Part shown: piece after piece, positions 44,791-53,115 of the stretch
Layout of the letters: each line of letters starts with the position of its first letter
Position numbering within the stretch: position 1 is the first letter of the stretch
Assembly: GCF_019207085.1 (NCBI RefSeq)
Contig: NZ_JAATOM010000019.1
Location: 1 to 64,000 of the forward strand
Direction: 5' to 3'
Source: Variovorax sp. dw_308
Lineage (GTDB): Bacteria; Pseudomonadota; Gammaproteobacteria; Burkholderiales; Burkholderiaceae_C
Length of the DNA: 64,000 nucleotides
Made by a program: the position numbers and the translations under genes
The notes under the pieces: generated by a model
Told to the model about the DNA's origin: nothing
The model's input: the letters and a program-made list of their open reading frames with translations, nothing else
Databases searched by the model: none

Positions 44791-46329
44791 ATGACAAGGC
44801 AAAGCTGGTTGGTTTCTTGGATTGGCCGAACGGACCATGAAGCAGCGGAGAAGGGGGCGGAGACCGACCTCGGTCCCATTGCCACAGCACTCTCGAGTCC
44901 GAAACGTTACGACCGCGTGTACTTGCTGACCAACTATCCGTTCAAACGGAGTCGTGACTTTTGCGCGTGGCTGCAGGAAAAATGCGACTACCCCGACGGA
45001 AAGGTCGACCTGTATGGCATCGATCTGCGAAGCCCCATCGACTACGCCTCGATCTATGCCGAGGTTTCGAGGAATTTGAAAGAGGCTCGACTGCCCAGGG
45101 ACGAAGTGGATCTCACGTTTCATCTCAGCCCTGGCACGCCAGCGATGGCGGCCATCTGGATCATCCTGGCGAAGACCCGATTTCCGGCGACCCTGATTCA
45201 AACTTCCCGCGAGAAGGGGCTCGAGCCGGTAGACTTTTTCTTCGACCTCGCAAGCGACTTCTTGCCGGAGTTCCTCAAACGCGCCGGCGACCGCATCGAC
45301 AGGCTCGCGGCGGGCCCAGTCGACGTCAGTACACGCTTCGCCAAGATCCTTCATGCCAGCGAAGGCATGCGTAGCCAAGTAGCCCTAGCGCAGCGGATCG
45401 CCGTTCACGAAGTTCCCGTTCTTATCCTGGGCGAGACTGGAACGGGCAAAGAGCTATTTGCGGAAGCTATCCATGCGACGAGTGCCAGGAATGGGAAGCC
45501 CTTCTTGGCGGTCAACTGCGGGGCCATTCCCCCCGAACTGGCGAACTCGGAACTCTTTGGGCATAAGCGGGGCGCCTTCACGGGGGCCACTTCGAATCGC
45601 AAGGGCCACTTCCAGGAAGCGGACGGCGGAACGCTCTTCTTGGACGAAATAGGTGACCTTCCTCTCGAAACTCAAGTGCGACTGCTCCGCGCCTTGCAGG
45701 CGAGGGAAGTGACACCGGTGGGAGAGTCGTCGCCAGTTAAGGTGAATGCACGTGTGATTGCGGCAACTCACCGCGACTTACTCGCCGACGTAGCCAGTGG
45801 CCGGTTCCGGGAGGATCTGTTTCATCGCCTCGCAGTTGGGATCTTGCGATTGCCGCCTTTGCGCGAGCGAGGGGCAGACATCACGCTTCTGTTGGATTCT
45901 TTTCTCAGGCAAATCAATGCGGACGCGAAAGGGCGCCCTGAGGCTCAGGAAAAGTCTCTTGCCCCAGACGCGAAAGCGCTGCTGTTAGCGCACAGCTGGC
46001 CGGGAAACGTTCGAGAGCTGTATCACACGCTCCTCAGAGCGTCGATTTGGTCGCTCGGCCCGGAAATCGGAACAGCGGACGTGACTGCAGCCATCCTGCG
46101 ACCTCCCCGAACAGACGCGAGCTTGTTGGATCGCCCTTTGACGCCTGGCTTCCAACTGCAAGAAGTGCTTGACGACGTGTCAAGGGCGTACCTGAGCCGC
46201 GCGCTGAAGCAAGCCGAAGGGCGCAAGTCTGCCGCGGCAAGGCTCTTGGGCTTTTCGAACTATCAGACGCTAGATAACCGGTTGGCCAAGTTGCAGATGA
46301 CTGCAGGCGTCGACATTGCGAGGACGTAA
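44791..46329 (+). CDS. CARF-domain sigma-54 activator (RtcR-like)
   Basis: Starting at the ATG at 44791 the protein is 512 residues; the frame is open to 44635, but that part lacks domain sequence. Residues 1 to about 170 form a CARF-type ligand-binding domain: YDRVYLLTNYP and the loop FHLSPGTPAMAAIWI near 110, the counterpart of the nucleotide-binding loop of CARF and RtcR proteins. A sigma-54 AAA+ domain follows: Walker A GETGTGKE near 213, GAFTGA near 260, Walker B FLDEIGDL near 283. A C-terminal Fis-type helix-turn-helix (SAAARLLGFSNYQTLDNRL) completes it. It should sense a nucleotide or RNA-end signal and open the promoter of the operon that begins about 100 bases downstream. Both RtcR and CARF groups are known signal-gated regulators. 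Confidence 0.88.
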   Translation: MTRQSWLVSWIGRTDHEAAEKGAETDLGPIATALSSPKRYDRVYLLTNYPFKRSRDFCAWLQEKCDYPDGKVDLYGIDLRSPIDYASIYAEVSRNLKEARLPRDEVDLTFHLSPGTPAMAAIWIILAKTRFPATLIQTSREKGLEPVDFFFDLASDFLPEFLKRAGDRIDRLAAGPVDVSTRFAKILHASEGMRSQVALAQRIAVHEVPVLILGETGTGKELFAEAIHATSARNGKPFLAVNCGAIPPELANSELFGHKRGAFTGATSNRKGHFQEADGGTLFLDEIGDLPLETQVRLLRALQAREVTPVGESSPVKVNARVIAATHRDLLADVASGRFREDLFHRLAVGILRLPPLRERGADITLLLDSFLRQINADAKGRPEAQEKSLAPDAKALLLAHSWPGNVRELYHTLLRASIWSLGPEIGTADVTAAILRPPRTDASLLDRPLTPGFQLQEVLDDVSRAYLSRALKQAEGRKSAAARLLGFSNYQTLDNRLAKLQMTAGVDIART

Positions 46330-46423
46330 GAAATGGTATTGAAAAAGTAAATATTATTACGCTCTCATGAGTCAGAGAAATCGTAACCCATTGATTTGAA
46401 AGGAAATTAGAGTGGTCCCGAGC

Positions 46424-46439
46424 TGGAACGATCCTCGCA
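46424..46439 (+). promoter_or_regulatory. Candidate sigma-54 promoter of the large operon
   Basis: TGGAACG-atcc-TCGCA keeps the required GG and GC dinucleotides ten bases apart and matches the sigma-54 consensus (TGGCACG N4 TTGCA) at all but two fixed positions. It sits 95 bases after the activator gene and would start transcription near 46450, implying that the first gene starts at the TTG at 46470 and not at the ATG at 46446. Confidence 0.5.
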
Positions 46440-46445
46440 TACGGG

Positions 46446-46823
46446 ATGGCACACAGATTGGAGACCATCTTGAACCACGCGAGCACGCCGACGAATCCCT
46501 CTGCAGTAGCAGTACCGCTGCCTACTTTGACCAAGCACGCAAGCACCCGCATGCAGCAACGCGGGATCGGCTTGGACGACATAGATGCTGCCCTCACTTA
46601 TGGAAGGACGATCCACGCCAAAGGCGTCACGTTCTTCGTGATCGGGCGCAAGGAGGTCCAAAAGTTTTCAGCCCAGGGTATTGATCTCGCGGCAGCCGCC
46701 GGTATTCAAGTGCTGGTCTCCCATGATGGCGCCGTCGTGACCACCTATCGCAGCCACGATCTTCACGCGATCAAGTCGCCGCCCCGCGCTCAGCGCCACT
46801 GCCATTCAATTAGCCATCACTAA
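46446..46823 (+). CDS. DUF4258 small protein, first gene of the operon
   Basis: The family core is LTKHASTRMQQRGIGLDDID, AALTYGRTIHAKGVTFFVIG and a final GAVVTTYRSHD, typical of DUF4258 proteins with a RelE/BECR-like fold. Full length from the ATG at 46446 is 125 residues. A TTG at 46470 behind GGAG, at the right distance from the sigma-54 promoter candidate, would give 117 residues and is at least as likely. A role as a small RNA-directed toxin or adaptor is possible, but the catalytic residues of RelE toxins are not assured. The vWA gene starts 19 bases later. Confidence 0.7.
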   Translation: MAHRLETILNHASTPTNPSAVAVPLPTLTKHASTRMQQRGIGLDDIDAALTYGRTIHAKGVTFFVIGRKEVQKFSAQGIDLAAAAGIQVLVSHDGAVVTTYRSHDLHAIKSPPRAQRHCHSISHH

Positions 46824-46841
46824 GCAAACAAGGAGCATGAA

Positions 46842-47645
46842 ATGGGCTGGGCCAGCATGAACGAAGACAACGAGAGCCGATTTTTCAACGCAACCATCAT
46901 CCGCAATGCGGTAGACAAGAACATGAACACACCCCAGATCGCCCCGGACAAGAAACCCGGTGTCGCAACAAAGCTCAAGGCGTTCGCCGCTCCGCAAGCG
47001 CGCCCCTTGCCCGTGATCATCCTCGCCGATGTCAGCGGCAGCATGGCGGAAAACGGAAAAATAGAGGCGCTCAACGTTGCTGTGAGGCAGATGGTGACGA
47101 GCTTTGCCAATGAGTCGCGGCTGCGTGCGGAGATTCAGGTTGGCCTCATCACCTTTGGTGGGGGGGAGGCTGAACTTCACCTCCCCCTCGTCAGCGCCCA
47201 CGCGGTCAAAGAAGTTATCTCTTTCTCGGCCGCTGGTGCTACGCCAATGGGCGCGGCGTTTGAACTCGCCAAGCAACTCCTGGAAGACAAGGATCGTATT
47301 CCGTCCCGCGCATACCGGCCCGTGCTGGTTCTCGTCTCGGACGGCGCGCCCACCGACAAGTGGGAGGCGCCCTTGGCAGCACTCAAATCGAGCGAGCGCG
47401 GGCAAAAAGCGTCGCGCATCGCAATGGCGATCGGCGCTGACGCTGACAGGGATCTTCTGGCGCAGTTTGCCAACGATGCGGAAGCGCCGGTATTCGAAGC
47501 CCATGAAGCGCAGGATATCCGACGCTTCTTCCGGGCAGTCACGATGAGTGTTGTGGCGCGCTCGTCGAGCCCCACACCTGACAGACCCCTCACTTTCGAC
47601 ATGAGCGAAATTCCCGGCGACGACCTCGACCTGGATGCGATCTGA
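46842..47645 (+). CDS. TerY-type vWA domain protein
   Basis: The ATG at 46842 follows AAGGAG. The 267-residue protein is a single von Willebrand factor A domain with a complete MIDAS: DVSGSM near residue 63, the Thr in GATPMGAAFE and the Asp in LVSDGAPTDKW. Residues AIGADADRDLLAQFAND continue the fold as in TerY proteins. TerY-like vWA proteins are known to form a triad with a PP2C phosphatase and a serine/threonine kinase (TerY-P), and those two genes follow with 1- and 4-base overlaps. It probably acts as a metal-dependent adaptor or phosphorylation target for the complex. Confidence 0.88.
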   Translation: MGWASMNEDNESRFFNATIIRNAVDKNMNTPQIAPDKKPGVATKLKAFAAPQARPLPVIILADVSGSMAENGKIEALNVAVRQMVTSFANESRLRAEIQVGLITFGGGEAELHLPLVSAHAVKEVISFSAAGATPMGAAFELAKQLLEDKDRIPSRAYRPVLVLVSDGAPTDKWEAPLAALKSSERGQKASRIAMAIGADADRDLLAQFANDAEAPVFEAHEAQDIRRFFRAVTMSVVARSSSPTPDRPLTFDMSEIPGDDLDLDAI

Positions 47646-48367
47646 TGCTGCGCGCAGTCGGCGCAAGTGTCACAGGGCCTGGCCATTTGGAAGTCAATGA
47701 GGGTTGCCAAGATGCCCACTTGGTCAAAGGCTGGAGGGGCGGGTGGATCGCCGCTGTGGCAGACGGATTGGGATCCCGCACTCACAGCGCCCAAGGAGCG
47801 CAAGTCGCTGTTCGGTCGGCCCAAGCAGTCGTTCGAGAGTGGGAGAGTACTTCCGCGTGGCGAACTCTGCCCGCGCGGGACGTGGCGACGGAAATCTACC
47901 GGCGGTGGTTGCAAAAGGTTCCCTGGAGCGACAAATCGGTGGCGGCAACTACCCTCCTGCTCGCTATTTGCGATGTGGACGGTTACACCCGCGTTTGGCA
48001 GATCGGGGACGGTCTGATCGCTAGTCTTGTCAACGGGCAAATCAAGATTCTCACCCCGGAGCGAGGCGGCTTTGGAAATGAAACGCGGGCCTTAGGTGTC
48101 GACACGGCTTGGTCAGCTTGGCATTCGGCCGACCTTGTTCTCGGCAACGCCGACGACACGCTCTTGCTCATGACGGACGGGATCTCTGACGACATCCCAC
48201 AAGACTTGATTGAGGGCTTTGTCTGCGCCGTCCGGGGAGAGTTCAAGAAGCGGTCCCGCCGGGGCGCTCGCAAATGGCTACAGCGCGAACTCACCAACTG
48301 GGCAACGCCAGGGCACTCCGACGACAAGACGCTGGCCGCCATCTTTGTGGACAGGAGGAATTCATGA
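47645..48367 (+). CDS. PP2C-family protein phosphatase of the TerY-P triad
   Basis: The start overlaps the vWA stop by one base (TGATG). The 240-residue protein shows PP2C motifs: NEGCQDAHLV, AAVADGLGSR, VWQIGDGLIA, LLLMTDGISDD and the final GHSDDKTLAAIF with the metal-binding aspartates. It would remove phosphate groups placed by the neighbouring kinase, forming a reversible switch. The kinase gene begins inside its stop codon (ATGA at 48364), which keeps the two enzymes at matched amounts. Confidence 0.9.
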   Translation: MLRAVGASVTGPGHLEVNEGCQDAHLVKGWRGGWIAAVADGLGSRTHSAQGAQVAVRSAQAVVREWESTSAWRTLPARDVATEIYRRWLQKVPWSDKSVAATTLLLAICDVDGYTRVWQIGDGLIASLVNGQIKILTPERGGFGNETRALGVDTAWSAWHSADLVLGNADDTLLLMTDGISDDIPQDLIEGFVCAVRGEFKKRSRRGARKWLQRELTNWATPGHSDDKTLAAIFVDRRNS

Positions 48368-49791
48368 CAACAACATCCGAACAGCCCAACAGCCAGCCGG
48401 TGCGAAAGCCGCGGGTCTTCGACGACAAGGGCGGCATGTACGAGTTGGGAAAGCGCATAGCAGAAGGCGGCCAAGGCATCGTGTGCCCGACACAGGACCC
48501 ACGATTTTTGGTCAAGGTAAGCAGACACTCCGCGGGAGATCCCAGAACGGAAGCATGGTCGCGGCAGATTGCCGCCGTCCAGCGCATGCCGATCGACGAA
48601 AACGACTTGCCCATCGCGATGCCCGTAGCCCTAGTCACCAAGCCGCGACCGGGTTATGTGATGGAGTTGATGGATGGACTTATCCCGCTGGAGGAAATCC
48701 TCAGGCAGGCGCACGAGCACTTGCTCATCGAGGACAGCTTGGCCGGATTCCTCGCGACCGGCGGCCTCGAGCGTCGCCTGCGTCTACTGGCGCGCTTGGC
48801 GCGGATCCTTGCCCGCCTACACGGGCTAGGGATTGCACATGGCGACCTATCGCCCAAGAACGTCTTCATATCGCGCTCGGTCGAACACGATCAGGTTTGG
48901 TTGATCGACTGCGACAACCTCACTTATGCGGTCAAAACCAGCACTTTGCAGATCTACACGCCGGACTTCGGCGCCCCCGAGATATTTCGCGGCCAACTCG
49001 GCATCAGCACCTACACAGACATCTGGAGCTTCGCGATCATCGCGTTCCAGACACTTACTCTGTTGCACCCTTTTAAAAGTGGTTCCTTGGTCGATGCGGA
49101 CAGCGACCTCGAGGCGGCGGCCTTCCGAGGCGAAGTCCCTTGGGTCGACCATGATTCCGACGATCGCAATCGCGCAACCGCAGGAATTCCACGAGAGTTT
49201 GTCTGCACCTCTCAATTGAGCACTTTATTCCAACGCTGCTTTCAGGACGGTCTGAGCGAACCCGAAGCTCGCCCCTCCCTGGCGGAATGGGCGGAAGTGC
49301 TGGAAGCTGCGGCTGCCCTGCAGATTCAGTGCTCGGAAGCAGGTGGGGGCTGCGGAAGCACTTTCCTGTGGTCGGACACGATGGAGTGCCCGTTCTGTGG
49401 CCAGGCAAAGCTTGGAGCGAAATCGGCAGTCCTCATGGACCACATGATCTTCGCTCACCGCTCCGTCCTCGGTGACGATGCGAAGCCGGCAGACCAGTGG
49501 ACAAGAACCGGGTGCGCTCAAGTCGTGGGCGCCATGCCTGTGCCGCTGCGACAGTCGCCGCCAGGCACCGCTAGCTATCCCGACAGCAAGCAACTCGCCT
49601 CTATCTGGATCCAAGATGGTGCTCTGACTATCAAAGTCGAGAGAGGAGCCGACGTGACGCTGCAAACCTCTGGCGTCAAGCAACTCGAGACCCTGAGAGG
49701 TCGTGTTCAGCTGCCCGCTAGTGGCCTTCGTCTGGCGCTGCATCTCGGGCGGCTCGACGCCCCACATAACGTGTGGCGCCTGACGTGGTGA
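48364..49791 (+). CDS. Divergent Ser/Thr protein kinase with C-terminal zinc ribbon
   Basis: The ATG at 48364 follows AGGAGGA. The 475-residue protein has a kinase domain: glycine loop IAEGGQGIVCPTQD near 33, VK-lysine in RFLVKVS, catalytic loop GIAHGDLSPKNVFI near 158 (HGD in place of HRD), and metal loop LIDCDNLTY near 180 (DCD in place of DFG), then GAPEIFRG. Catalytic Asp, Asn and metal Asp are retained, so it may be active. A zinc ribbon follows (CSEAGGGC...CPFCG, residues about 322-345) and a C-terminal beta-rich segment. Kinases of this kind complete the TerY-P triad with the vWA and PP2C proteins. Confidence 0.87.
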   Translation: MTTTSEQPNSQPVRKPRVFDDKGGMYELGKRIAEGGQGIVCPTQDPRFLVKVSRHSAGDPRTEAWSRQIAAVQRMPIDENDLPIAMPVALVTKPRPGYVMELMDGLIPLEEILRQAHEHLLIEDSLAGFLATGGLERRLRLLARLARILARLHGLGIAHGDLSPKNVFISRSVEHDQVWLIDCDNLTYAVKTSTLQIYTPDFGAPEIFRGQLGISTYTDIWSFAIIAFQTLTLLHPFKSGSLVDADSDLEAAAFRGEVPWVDHDSDDRNRATAGIPREFVCTSQLSTLFQRCFQDGLSEPEARPSLAEWAEVLEAAAALQIQCSEAGGGCGSTFLWSDTMECPFCGQAKLGAKSAVLMDHMIFAHRSVLGDDAKPADQWTRTGCAQVVGAMPVPLRQSPPGTASYPDSKQLASIWIQDGALTIKVERGADVTLQTSGVKQLETLRGRVQLPASGLRLALHLGRLDAPHNVWRLTW

Positions 49792-49797
49792 GCCCAA

Positions 49798-52700
49798 ATG
49801 CAGCTACATGAGTCTCCCCTACTGCAGCCTGAGGTGCTGCTCGCTCGGCCTGCGGAAAAATCGTTTGACCCTCAGGCCTGGATCATAAACAACGAGGTTA
49901 GCCTGCGGGCTGAGCAAGACGCCATCCTCATGCGGCAAGGCGACCGCGTGGCGCGGCTCGTGACAGGGCCGCAGTCTGGGAGCATGGAGCATCAGGCTGC
50001 CAATTCTGACGTCCTCTGGCTTCTGGTTCGTGCCAAGCCGAACCAGGTCGGGCTCAAGTGCATGGTGCCAGTGAGAGCGACACCGTTGAATCGCCTGGAC
50101 TTGCGCGTCGACCAACGCGTGGCCGACGACCTGCATGGGAAGGGTCGCATTGCGCTTCCAGGCATTCCTGATGCGATTGCATGGCTGAACGAGGAATTCG
50201 TGCTGGCTGATGGCCTGCGAGACTCGCGACGCGTCTTCGCCGTGATCCACTCCAGAGGCGACGACCGTAAGTTGCAACTGCACGGCCGGCGGTACCAAGC
50301 GGACCTCACGCGTTCCGCCGAAGGACCAATTGTCGTGGATCGGATAGCTGACAGACCGCGAAAGTCGCTGGCGCCCATCGCCGTGCTGGCAGGGCAGATC
50401 GGCTTCGCAGACGCGTCGAACCTAGTTTCCGGCATACCGCATCTCGACCGCACGCTGCTTGACAGCGCAGTCACCAGCTACGGCGCTTACCTGGATCTCT
50501 GGCGGCTTTATAGCGAGAAGGAGTGGCAGCGTGACGTGGCACGTGCCGCTGCCATTAGCGCTGTACGCTATGCATCCTTCCAGCCAATAAGTGAAGAGGG
50601 TGGAGGCTGGAATTTGGCGATCGAACAGAAGTCCCTCGCAGCACTCAAAGAGGCCTGGCGCGAACACTCGACAGAAGATGACCAGGTCGAAATCGACGAA
50701 TCCGCGCCCGAGTGGACGTCGGATCACTACACCGACTTGAGTGCGATCGACAAGCGCAAACGCGTGCGCGCGCGGCCGCAATTCACTCCCGGTGGCCTCC
50801 TTCTCAAAACCGATGACCGGCTCACACCGCCCTCAACGGGCTTCGTCTACCTCTCGCTGACCGGCAATCGGACACAACAAGAGCGGCGGGACAATGCCCG
50901 CCGTGCGATCGAATCTGGCTTGGGCGTTCCGACTCTGAACCGTTTGCTACAGGACATGCCGTTGCCCCGGCAAAGACAGTCGATGCTCGTAGGGCTCTCT
51001 TCCTATGCGAAGCAGAGCTTCAAAGCGGGAAAGGCCACGGTCAAGCAGGAACTTGCGATCAAGGTTGCCTTGAATACTCCGGACGTGGCGCTGATCATCG
51101 GGCCGCCAGGCACAGGTAAAACGCAGGTCATAGCCGCCCTCGAGAGACGGCTCGCCGAACTCAACGAAGGCCATGCGATTGCGCAGCAGGTGCTGATCTC
51201 GAGCTTCCAGCACGATGCAGTCGAAAACGCCTTGGGACGAACGGACGTGTATGGACTGCCTGCGGTGAAAATTGGTGCCCGACGGCAAGAGGCAGCTGAC
51301 CCGGTGGACACATGGCGCCACAGGCAGCACGCGAAAGTGGCGGCGGAGATCGCTCGCCTGGAAGCAGAGGAACCCAGTGCAACGCTGCTAGAGGAACTCA
51401 CTCGCTTGCTCAACGAACTACTCATTGCCGGGGCCTCCGCAGATAGCCGCACACAGAAGTTCGACCTGCTGCAGGAGTTGCTAAATCAACTCGCAAGTGT
51501 GGCCCGTATCCGGCCCTCACTCGACTGGCAGAGCCAGTGGGATGCCTATCGTGAAAGCATGGTATCCCTTGCTCGCACTTCTGGATCCTTGTCGAGTGTC
51601 CGGCGACAACAATTGACGCGTGCGGTCCGCTCCTTGCGCGTGTTGCCCGAGTCTTTCGACGACGATGGAACGCAGCGCGCACTTCTAGTCTTGCGCATGG
51701 CGCAGGGCTCGGAGTGGTGCACGGAGCCGCACGTCGACGTCCTCAACAGAATGTCAGACGAATCGGCGCCATCGTTGGCGCAGTTGGAAGAACTGAAAGA
51801 AGTGCGGGACGCACTTCTTGACCTTCTTCGCGCTGATCGCCGCCCAGCCAAGGTTCGAAAGACGTTGGACGAAAACGCCAGGAGGTTGCTCGGAGCGCTT
51901 CAAGGCGAACTCGCGGCCAAAGTGGCGAAATCGCGCACCGGTGCGTTTGGAGTGGTGCGGCAGTTCGCCGATGCGCTCGTCTCGCAGCCAGCGTGGGTGC
52001 GACGCGCTGTGGAGAACTACAGCAGCATTGTAGGAGCCACCTGCCAGCAGTCGGCGAGCCGCATGATGACGCAACTCAAGAACGTCTCCTCCGATGCAGT
52101 GCAACAGATCCAGTTTCAGAGCGTGATCGTTGACGAGGCCGCTCGCGCGAATCCCCTGGACTTGTTTATCCCCATGGCCATGGCTCGACGGCGGATCGTT
52201 CTCGTCGGCGACCATCGGCAGTTGCCGCACATCCTGGACCCAGTCATCGAGGAAGAGATCCGCGGCGAGCGCGGCGAGCAGATTCAAGCCGACACTTACC
52301 AGCACAGCTTGTTCGAACGACTGTGGCGGCAGTTCAAAGTGCGTGAAGCCCTCGATGGGATCCCCCGGGTCGTGATGCTGGACATGCAGTTCCGGATGCA
52401 CCCGACGCTGGGCGATTTCATCAGCAAGCATTTCTACGAGGCTGCTGGTCTTGACAAGGTGTACTCAGGTAAGTTGGAGGCCGACTTTCCTGAAACAGTG
52501 CCTCTTTACGGTCGCGTCGTGTGCCAATGGGTAGACATTCCTACCAAAGCCGGAGGCGACGAAAGACTTGCGAGCGGCAGTCGCGTCCGACCCGCCGAGG
52601 CGATACGCGTCGCGCACGAGGTCCAGCGCCTGTTGGAGCAGCTTTCGCCTAGCCAGAGCATCGGTGTGATCACGTTCTACGCGGCACAGAGAGACCAAAT

Positions 52701-53115
52701 CTTTCAAGAACTTGCCAAACTCGGGCTCGCTGAGCGAGGTCAAGCGGGATGGCATATCAAGGAAGAAATTGCGTCGAACTCGGAATGCCCTGAGCGCCTT
52801 CGCGTCGGCACAGTTGACGCTTTTCAGGGCAAGGAATTCGACGTTGTGTTCTTGTCTGTCGTCAGAAGCAGCGGCCAGAAGCTCGAAGTCCGCTCCGACT
52901 ACGACATCCCGGATGCGTTCGAACGCCTTGCCAGCCGCAAGTACGGCCATCTGCGCAGCGCGAACCGATTAAACGTAGCAATGAGCCGTCAACGGCGCTT
53001 GCTCATCGCTGTTGGTGATAGAAGCATGTTCACAGGACCTTCGGCGAGAGAGGCTGTACCGGAGATGTGCGCTTTCCTTGATCTATGCGAGAAGGAGGCC
53101 GCCCGTGTCCAGTGA
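49798..53115 (+). CDS. SF1 helicase (Upf1/Dna2-like) of the TerY-P operon
   Basis: The 1,105-residue protein starts 6 bases after the kinase gene. Its N-terminal 400 residues are of unknown type. The helicase core has Walker A IIGPPGTGKTQVIAAL near 434, a long insertion of helices, Walker B SVIVDEAARANPLDLFI near 776, motif III LVGDHRQLPHIL near 804, and the C-terminal part with GVITFYAAQRDQIF and GTVDAFQGKEFDVVFLSVVR near 1005, ending with LNVAMSRQRR. This is the AAA_11/AAA_12 arrangement of Upf1/SMUBP2-like helicases, which act on DNA or RNA 5' to 3'. It is the largest protein of the operon and presumably the machine controlled by the triad. Confidence 0.88.
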   Translation: MQLHESPLLQPEVLLARPAEKSFDPQAWIINNEVSLRAEQDAILMRQGDRVARLVTGPQSGSMEHQAANSDVLWLLVRAKPNQVGLKCMVPVRATPLNRLDLRVDQRVADDLHGKGRIALPGIPDAIAWLNEEFVLADGLRDSRRVFAVIHSRGDDRKLQLHGRRYQADLTRSAEGPIVVDRIADRPRKSLAPIAVLAGQIGFADASNLVSGIPHLDRTLLDSAVTSYGAYLDLWRLYSEKEWQRDVARAAAISAVRYASFQPISEEGGGWNLAIEQKSLAALKEAWREHSTEDDQVEIDESAPEWTSDHYTDLSAIDKRKRVRARPQFTPGGLLLKTDDRLTPPSTGFVYLSLTGNRTQQERRDNARRAIESGLGVPTLNRLLQDMPLPRQRQSMLVGLSSYAKQSFKAGKATVKQELAIKVALNTPDVALIIGPPGTGKTQVIAALERRLAELNEGHAIAQQVLISSFQHDAVENALGRTDVYGLPAVKIGARRQEAADPVDTWRHRQHAKVAAEIARLEAEEPSATLLEELTRLLNELLIAGASADSRTQKFDLLQELLNQLASVARIRPSLDWQSQWDAYRESMVSLARTSGSLSSVRRQQLTRAVRSLRVLPESFDDDGTQRALLVLRMAQGSEWCTEPHVDVLNRMSDESAPSLAQLEELKEVRDALLDLLRADRRPAKVRKTLDENARRLLGALQGELAAKVAKSRTGAFGVVRQFADALVSQPAWVRRAVENYSSIVGATCQQSASRMMTQLKNVSSDAVQQIQFQSVIVDEAARANPLDLFIPMAMARRRIVLVGDHRQLPHILDPVIEEEIRGERGEQIQADTYQHSLFERLWRQFKVREALDGIPRVVMLDMQFRMHPTLGDFISKHFYEAAGLDKVYSGKLEADFPETVPLYGRVVCQWVDIPTKAGGDERLASGSRVRPAEAIRVAHEVQRLLEQLSPSQSIGVITFYAAQRDQIFQELAKLGLAERGQAGWHIKEEIASNSECPERLRVGTVDAFQGKEFDVVFLSVVRSSGQKLEVRSDYDIPDAFERLASRKYGHLRSANRLNVAMSRQRRLLIAVGDRSMFTGPSAREAVPEMCAFLDLCEKEAARVQ

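Noticed and set aside
46447..46462. TGGCAC-acaga-TTGGA as an alternative sigma-54 site
   Set aside because: The -24 part is perfect, but the required GC at -12 is GG, and it would start transcription even further into the first gene. The site at 46424-46439 keeps both dinucleotides.
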